A stretch of DNA of 64,000 nucleotides, taken from positions 1 through 64,000 of the forward strand of contig NZ_BOOW01000006.1 of assembly GCF_016863435.1 (NCBI RefSeq), written 5' to 3'. Below are positions 60,331 through 64,000 of this stretch, piece after piece. The notes below the pieces were generated by a model that saw nothing but the letters and a program-made list of their open reading frames with translations, had not been told where the DNA came from and did not search any database. The stretch is from Sinosporangium siamense. GTDB taxonomy: Bacteria > Actinomycetota > Actinomycetes > Streptosporangiales > Streptosporangiaceae. Within the stretch, counting starts at the first letter, position 1. Every line of letters begins with the position of its first letter. The position numbers were made by a program, and so were the translations under genes.

Positions 60331-61472
60331 ACGTATCCCTTGAAGCGGTCGGGGGAGCACGCCGAGGCCAGGGCCCCGTCGCCGTCTCCGAAGAGCGGGT
60401 CCCCGAAGAGCAGGTCGGCCGTCAGCGGGGCGAGCAGCACGCCGCCCCGGTGGTGGCCGGTCGCCATAAGCAGGCCGGGCAGTGCCGTACGGCCGATCAT
60501 GGGGAGGTTGTCCGGCGTGCCGGGGCGCAGGCCCGCCACCACGTCGCACATCTCCAGTTCGGTCACTCCTGGCACCAGCTCGCGGGCGTCGCGCAGCAAT
60601 TCCCACAGGCCCCCGGCGGTCACCCGGGTGTCGAAGCCCATCTCCTCCTGCGTCGCGCCGAGGACGATCTCGCCGTCGCCGCGCGGCACGAGGTAGACAG
60701 GGGAGCCGTGTACGGTGCCCCGCACGCAGTGGCCGAGCAGCGGGGCGGGCGAGCGCAGCCGCATGATCTGGCCCTTGACCGGCCGCACCGGCGGCATAAG
60801 GCCGGGCGGCAGCCCTTGGAGCGCTCCGCTCCAGGCTCCCGCGGCCAGCACGATCCGCTCGGCGGTCACGATCTCGCCGTCGTCCAGGCGCACGCTCCGG
60901 CCGCTCTCGCCGGGCACGAGCTCGGCCGCGCTCCGCCGTACGACCTCCACACCGAGGCGGTCGAGGGCGGCGAGCAGCGCGGCGGTGACGCGGCGCGGGT
61001 CCACCCAGGCGTCGCCTCGGGCCAGCAGGCCGCCGCGGACCGAGGGGGCGAGCATGGGCTCCAGGCGGCGGCACTCGCGGCCGGTCAGCCGTTCGAACGG
61101 GAGGCCGAGCTTGTCGAGGAAGACGGCCAGGTCGTCGAGGGCGGTCAGGTCGTCGGGGCCGAAGGCCACATCGAGCATCCCGTCGGTGCGGTAGTCGACC
61201 TCGTGCCCGCTCGCGGCCTCGAGCTCTGCGGCGAACTCCGGCCACCTGGCCAGGGAGGCCAGGCCCAGGCGCAGCAGGGGCTCCTCGGTGTAGGTCACCT
61301 CGCTGACGGGGGCGAGCATGCCCGCCGCCGCGTGTGTCGCGCCCCGCCCCGGCGCGGGGTCCACGACCGTGGTCGTGAGGCCCTGCCGGGCGGCCCGCCA
61401 GGCGGTGGACAGCCCGATGATCCCGCCTCCGAGCACGAGCACGTCGGGGGATCGGGGGGAGATTGAAGGCAT
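60327..61472 (-). CDS. thiO: glycine oxidase ThiO
   Basis: FAD-dependent enzyme that oxidises glycine to the imine used for the thiazole ring. The 381-residue protein has the Rossmann motif VLGGGIIGLSTAWRAARQG, HAAAGMLAP, WVDPRRVTAALLAAL, AAGAWSG and the C-terminal MIGRTALPGLLMATGHHRGGVLLAPLTA. ATG 61472 is 11 nt from GGGAG, which belongs to the riboswitch's 3' edge. It is first in the thiO-thiS-thiG operon. Confidence 0.93.
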
Positions 61473-61483
61473 ATGTAGTTCCG

Positions 61484-61574
61484 CTCCCTTCGCCGGCATG
61501 ATCCGGATCAGGTCTGTTGGCGGTCGAAGGCCGGCGTAGCCTTCCTCTCAGCCCGGTACGGCCGGACTCCCGCG
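61484..61574 (-). promoter_or_regulatory. TPP riboswitch (THI element)
   Basis: On the minus strand the conserved blocks are in order: CGGGAGTCCGG, GGGCTGAGAGGAAGGC, ACAGACCTGATCCGGATC and ATGCCGGCGAAGGGAG. These are the pyrimidine-sensing CUGAGA and pyrophosphate-sensing helices of the thi-box. The thiO start is 11 nt from the aptamer end; GGGAG of the aptamer doubles as the ribosome site, which fits translational control by thiamine pyrophosphate. Confidence 0.96.
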
Positions 61575-61712
61575 CGTTGTTCCGTTCCCAGACTACGACC
61601 ACGCCCGAAGCACTTGCACAATGCGGTCATCGGTGGTTGTGCGCTGAGCTACCAGCATTTGTTACGACCCACCCGTTGGTGCGGGCGGGGTTCGCAACTA
61701 GGGTCAAGAGAT

Positions 61713-62888
61713 GTGAATCATGTCGTGGTGGTGGGCGCGGGGCTGGCAGGCGTACGAAGTGTGGAGGCGCTGCGGGCACGCGGATACCAGGGAAGCATCA
61801 CGTTGATCGGGGAAGAGCCGCATCGTCCATATGATCGGCCGCCGCTCTCCAAAGCGGTGCTGCTGGGCGAAAGCGACTCCACGAAGGTCGAGTCGGATCT
61901 CGACGCTATGAATGTGACCCTGCGCACAGGCGTGGCGGCCAAAGGCCTGCGCGACGGGGTGCTGGAGACGACCGAGGGCGAGATCCCGTATGACGGGCTC
62001 GTTCTCGCGACCGGCGCGGTCCCCGTGAGATTGCGCGGCGAAGGCGATCAGCATGTGTTGCGCACCATTGACGACGCACTGGCGCTACGCGCGCTGTTCG
62101 CCCCCGGCGTCCGGCTGGCCGTCGTGGGCGCGGGCTGGATCGGGGCTGAAGTCGCGACCGCGGCCCGCAGAGCCGGCTGCGAGGTGGTCGTGGTCGAGGC
62201 GGGCGACTCGCCGCTGTCGGTCGCGCTGGGCCCCGAGGCCGGCCGCTACACCGCCCCGTGGTACGCCGAGGCGGGCATCGACCTGCGCCTCGGTGAACGG
62301 GTGGCCTCCGTGGACCCCGGCGGCCTGACACTGGCCGGCGGCGGCACGCTGGAGGCCGACGTGGTGCTCGCCGGCGTCGGCGTGAGGCCCTCGGTCGACT
62401 GGCTCACGGGCTCGGAGATCGCGGTGGAGGACGGCGTGGTAGCCGACGAGCACCTCGCCACCTCACTCCCCGGCGTCGTAGCGGTGGGCGACTGCGCCGC
62501 CTGGTGGTCGCGCCGCTTCGCCACAAGGCTGCGGGTGGAGCACTGGGACACCGCGCTCAACGCGCCCGAGGTCGCGGCCGCGACCCTGCTGGGGGAGAAC
62601 GCGGTCTACGACCCGGTGCCCTACTTCTGGTCCGAGCAGTTCCGCCACATGGTGCAATATGCCGGCTATCACGTCGGGGCCCGGCTGGTCCGGCGCGGTG
62701 ATCCAGAACGTGACGCCACCTGGACCCTGTGCTGGCTGACCGACGACGACCGGCTGGCCGCTCTGCTCACCGTGGACCGGCCGCGTGATCTTGTGCAGGG
62801 GCGGCGCATCGTGGAGAGCGGGCAGCGGCTCGACGTCCGCCGGGTGACCGACTCTTCGGTTGCTCTGCGTGACTGTACCGTCACCTAA
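61713..62888 (+). CDS. FAD-dependent ferredoxin-reductase-like oxidoreductase
   Basis: A 391-residue flavoprotein of the ferredoxin reductase family (as in Rhodococcus/cytochrome P450 systems): FAD motif VVVVGAGLAGVRSVEALRARGY, PYDRPPLSK, the NAD motif VVGAGWIGAEVATAARRAG, and GDCAAW with HWDTALN. Start GTG 61713; TAGGGT 8 nt upstream suggests a leaderless transcript. It is divergent from the thiOSG operon. No P450 or ferredoxin gene is near, so its electron acceptor is unknown. Confidence 0.92.
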   Translation: MNHVVVVGAGLAGVRSVEALRARGYQGSITLIGEEPHRPYDRPPLSKAVLLGESDSTKVESDLDAMNVTLRTGVAAKGLRDGVLETTEGEIPYDGLVLATGAVPVRLRGEGDQHVLRTIDDALALRALFAPGVRLAVVGAGWIGAEVATAARRAGCEVVVVEAGDSPLSVALGPEAGRYTAPWYAEAGIDLRLGERVASVDPGGLTLAGGGTLEADVVLAGVGVRPSVDWLTGSEIAVEDGVVADEHLATSLPGVVAVGDCAAWWSRRFATRLRVEHWDTALNAPEVAAATLLGENAVYDPVPYFWSEQFRHMVQYAGYHVGARLVRRGDPERDATWTLCWLTDDDRLAALLTVDRPRDLVQGRRIVESGQRLDVRRVTDSSVALRDCTVT

Positions 62889-62980
62889 GCCGGTGACCTG
62901 GACGGATTTAATGTGAAATGGGGCCCGGGACCGGCCCTTGGGGTGTTTGGTACGAGGCCCGATGTGGTAGTGGTGGGTTC

Positions 62981-63355
62981 GTGACGCTTTCTGTTGCACA
63001 GATCGATCGTGAGACCGACCAGCTCGTGGGAGAGTGGCTCCCGCTGTCGGAAGTGGCGAAACGACTCGGCCTTAGCGCCGGTCGGGCCAAGCAGCTCATC
63101 AAGGACCGCAAACTCATAGGGGTTCGCCGAGAAAAGGGCGAACCCCAGGTCCCTGCGGTGTTCATCGCGGGTGAGGACGTGGTGAAGGGACTGCCCGGCA
63201 CGTTGACGGTGCTGGCGGACGCGGGTTACGACGACGTCGAATCCCTCCGCTGGCTCTTCACACCGGACGAGTCTCTACCGGGAGCCCCGGTGGAGGCGAT
63301 CGTGGCCGGCCGCCATACCGAGGTCAAGCGCAGGGCGCAGGCCCTTGCCTTCTGA
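62981..63355 (+). CDS. Rv2175c-like winged-helix DNA-binding protein
   Basis: A 124-residue protein with a winged helix-turn-helix ([45 protein letters not shown]) and a C-terminal part with [36 protein letters not shown]. It matches Rv2175c, a DNA-binding protein phosphorylated by PknL in M. tuberculosis, and pknL lies 3.7 kb away here with thiamine genes between. A Thr near the N-terminus ([13 protein letters not shown]) is a candidate phosphosite. Start GTG 62981 is preceded by TAGTGG, so leaderless transcription is likely. It ends 16 nt before thiE. Confidence 0.9.
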   Translation: MTLSVAQIDRETDQLVGEWLPLSEVAKRLGLSAGRAKQLIKDRKLIGVRREKGEPQVPAVFIAGEDVVKGLPGTLTVLADAGYDDVESLRWLFTPDESLPGAPVEAIVAGRHTEVKRRAQALAF

Positions 63356-63371
63356 CCTCGCTCCGGACCCC

Positions 63372-64000
63372 GTGGCCCGCAGCCGGCTTCGCGCGCGCCT
63401 CGCCACGGCCCGCCTCTACCTCTGCACCGACGGCCGCCGCGACCGCGGCGACCTCGCCGAGTTCCTCGACGCCGCCCTCGGCGGCGGCGTGGACATCGTG
63501 CAACTGCGGGAGAAGGGGCTGGAGGCGCGCGAGGAGATCGAGCTCCTCGAGGTGTTCCGCGACGCATGCGACCGGCACGGCGCCCTGCTCGCCGTGAACG
63601 ACAGGGCCGACGTGGCTTATGCCGTACGCCCGGACGTCCTGCATCTCGGGCAGGACGACCTGCCGGTGCCGGTGGTGCGCGACATGCTCGGGCCCGACAT
63701 CGTCATCGGCCGGTCGACCCACTCGGAGGCGGAGGTGGCCGCCGCCGCGTCCGAACCGGGCGTCGACTACTACTGCTGCGGTCCGCTGTGGCCCACTCCG
63801 ACCAAGCCGGGGCGTCACGCACCCGGCCTCGGGCTGCTCAAGAGCGCGGCTGCAGAGCCCGGTGACCGTCCGTGGTTCGCCATCGGCGGCATCGACCTCG
63901 GGAATCTCGCGGAGGTGCTCGCCTGCGGCGCACGGCGGATCGTCGTCGTCCGGGCCATCACCGAGGCGGACGATCCCGGGGCCGCGGCCGCGGAGTTCGC
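63372..64000 (+). CDS. thiE: thiamine-phosphate synthase ThiE, 3' end cut by the window
   Basis: Couples hydroxymethylpyrimidine pyrophosphate to thiazole phosphate. From GTG 63372 an open frame of 209 codons runs off the right edge. Motifs in order: [18 protein letters not shown] (pyrophosphate-binding Arg/Lys), [84 protein letters not shown]. No ribosome site is obvious; 16 nt after the Rv2175c-like gene, so co-transcription is likely. It is not behind the TPP riboswitch, which faces the other way. Confidence 0.95.
   Translation, partial: MARSRLRARLATARLYLCTDGRRDRGDLAEFLDAALGGGVDIVQLREKGLEAREEIELLEVFRDACDRHGALLAVNDRADVAYAVRPDVLHLGQDDLPVPVVRDMLGPDIVIGRSTHSEAEVAAAASEPGVDYYCCGPLWPTPTKPGRHAPGLGLLKSAAAEPGDRPWFAIGGIDLGNLAEVLACGARRIVVVRAITEADDPGAAAAEF

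Overview
The window is one continuous stretch of a high-GC actinobacterial chromosome. GTG/TTG starts, ATGA/GTGA overlaps and many -10 elements placed 5-8 nt before a start codon (leaderless transcripts) all fit this. A cox3-qcrCAB operon, a PimB'-type mannosyltransferase, a PASTA kinase beside the thiamine genes, and an Rv2175c-like protein point to a mycelial actinomycete, probably Streptosporangiales; the order is an inference, the phylum is secure. Much of the content parallels the Mycobacterium tuberculosis Rv2175c-Rv2196 neighbourhood (trpD, ctaE-qcrCAB, DnaQ/GIY-YIG fusion, NlpC/P60, pimB', fadD15, SRPBCC protein, PlsC, DAHP synthase, pknL, Rv2175c), interleaved with glucokinase, phosphofructokinase and other genes.

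Layout. 1-7 kb: trpD, a 12 x 15-bp minisatellite, a degenerate receiver protein, then ctaE-qcrC-qcrA-qcrB ending in a strong terminator. 7-14 kb: an AsnC-type RAM protein, an exonuclease/GIY-YIG fusion, a three-gene PH-domain membrane operon, and a NarL-type two-component pair. 14-25 kb: NYN RNase-like protein, two NlpC/P60 hydrolases (the second behind a c-di-AMP riboswitch and a CRP-like palindrome), two zinc proteases, PimB', FadD15, an SRPBCC protein and a DUF574-type methyltransferase. 25-38 kb: a histone-H1-like repetitive protein, glucokinase, EEP hydrolase, a secreted propeller-like protein, a TetR/ATC-hydrolase pair, an esterase, PlsC, homocysteine methyltransferase, a MerR/VIT-VWA operon and Dps. 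38-43 kb: a 1259-residue KAP NTPase with an apparently dead caspase-like N-terminus, preceded by a tandem 97-bp repeat and a tetR remnant. 43-57 kb: glpK with a DasR-type site, pfk, an MHYT protein, thiI, DAHP synthase behind a leader-peptide attenuator, a sulfite-oxidase-like protein, a LytS/LytTR pair, nfo, a DUF234-type ATPase and glycerate kinase. 57-64 kb: pknL, a TPP-riboswitch-controlled thiOSG operon, a ferredoxin-reductase-like flavoprotein, the Rv2175c homologue and the start of thiE.

The genes are mostly housekeeping: respiration, central carbon kinases, aromatic and thiamine synthesis, envelope lipids and peptidoglycan turnover. The most notable signals are regulatory: (i) an aromatic leader peptide (Phe-Trp-Phe-Leu-Tyr) with mutually exclusive 1:2, 2:3 and 3:4 hairpins before the DAHP synthase gene; (ii) stacked cAMP-type and c-di-AMP inputs on one cell-wall hydrolase whose best start is CTG inside a tiny hairpin; (iii) a DasR-type palindrome at glpK; (iv) an unassigned nested 98-nt structure at 50564-50661. 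Among proteins, the pseudocaspase-KAP NTPase is the best candidate for an undescribed system. No tRNA, rRNA, CRISPR array, insertion sequence or prophage was seen.
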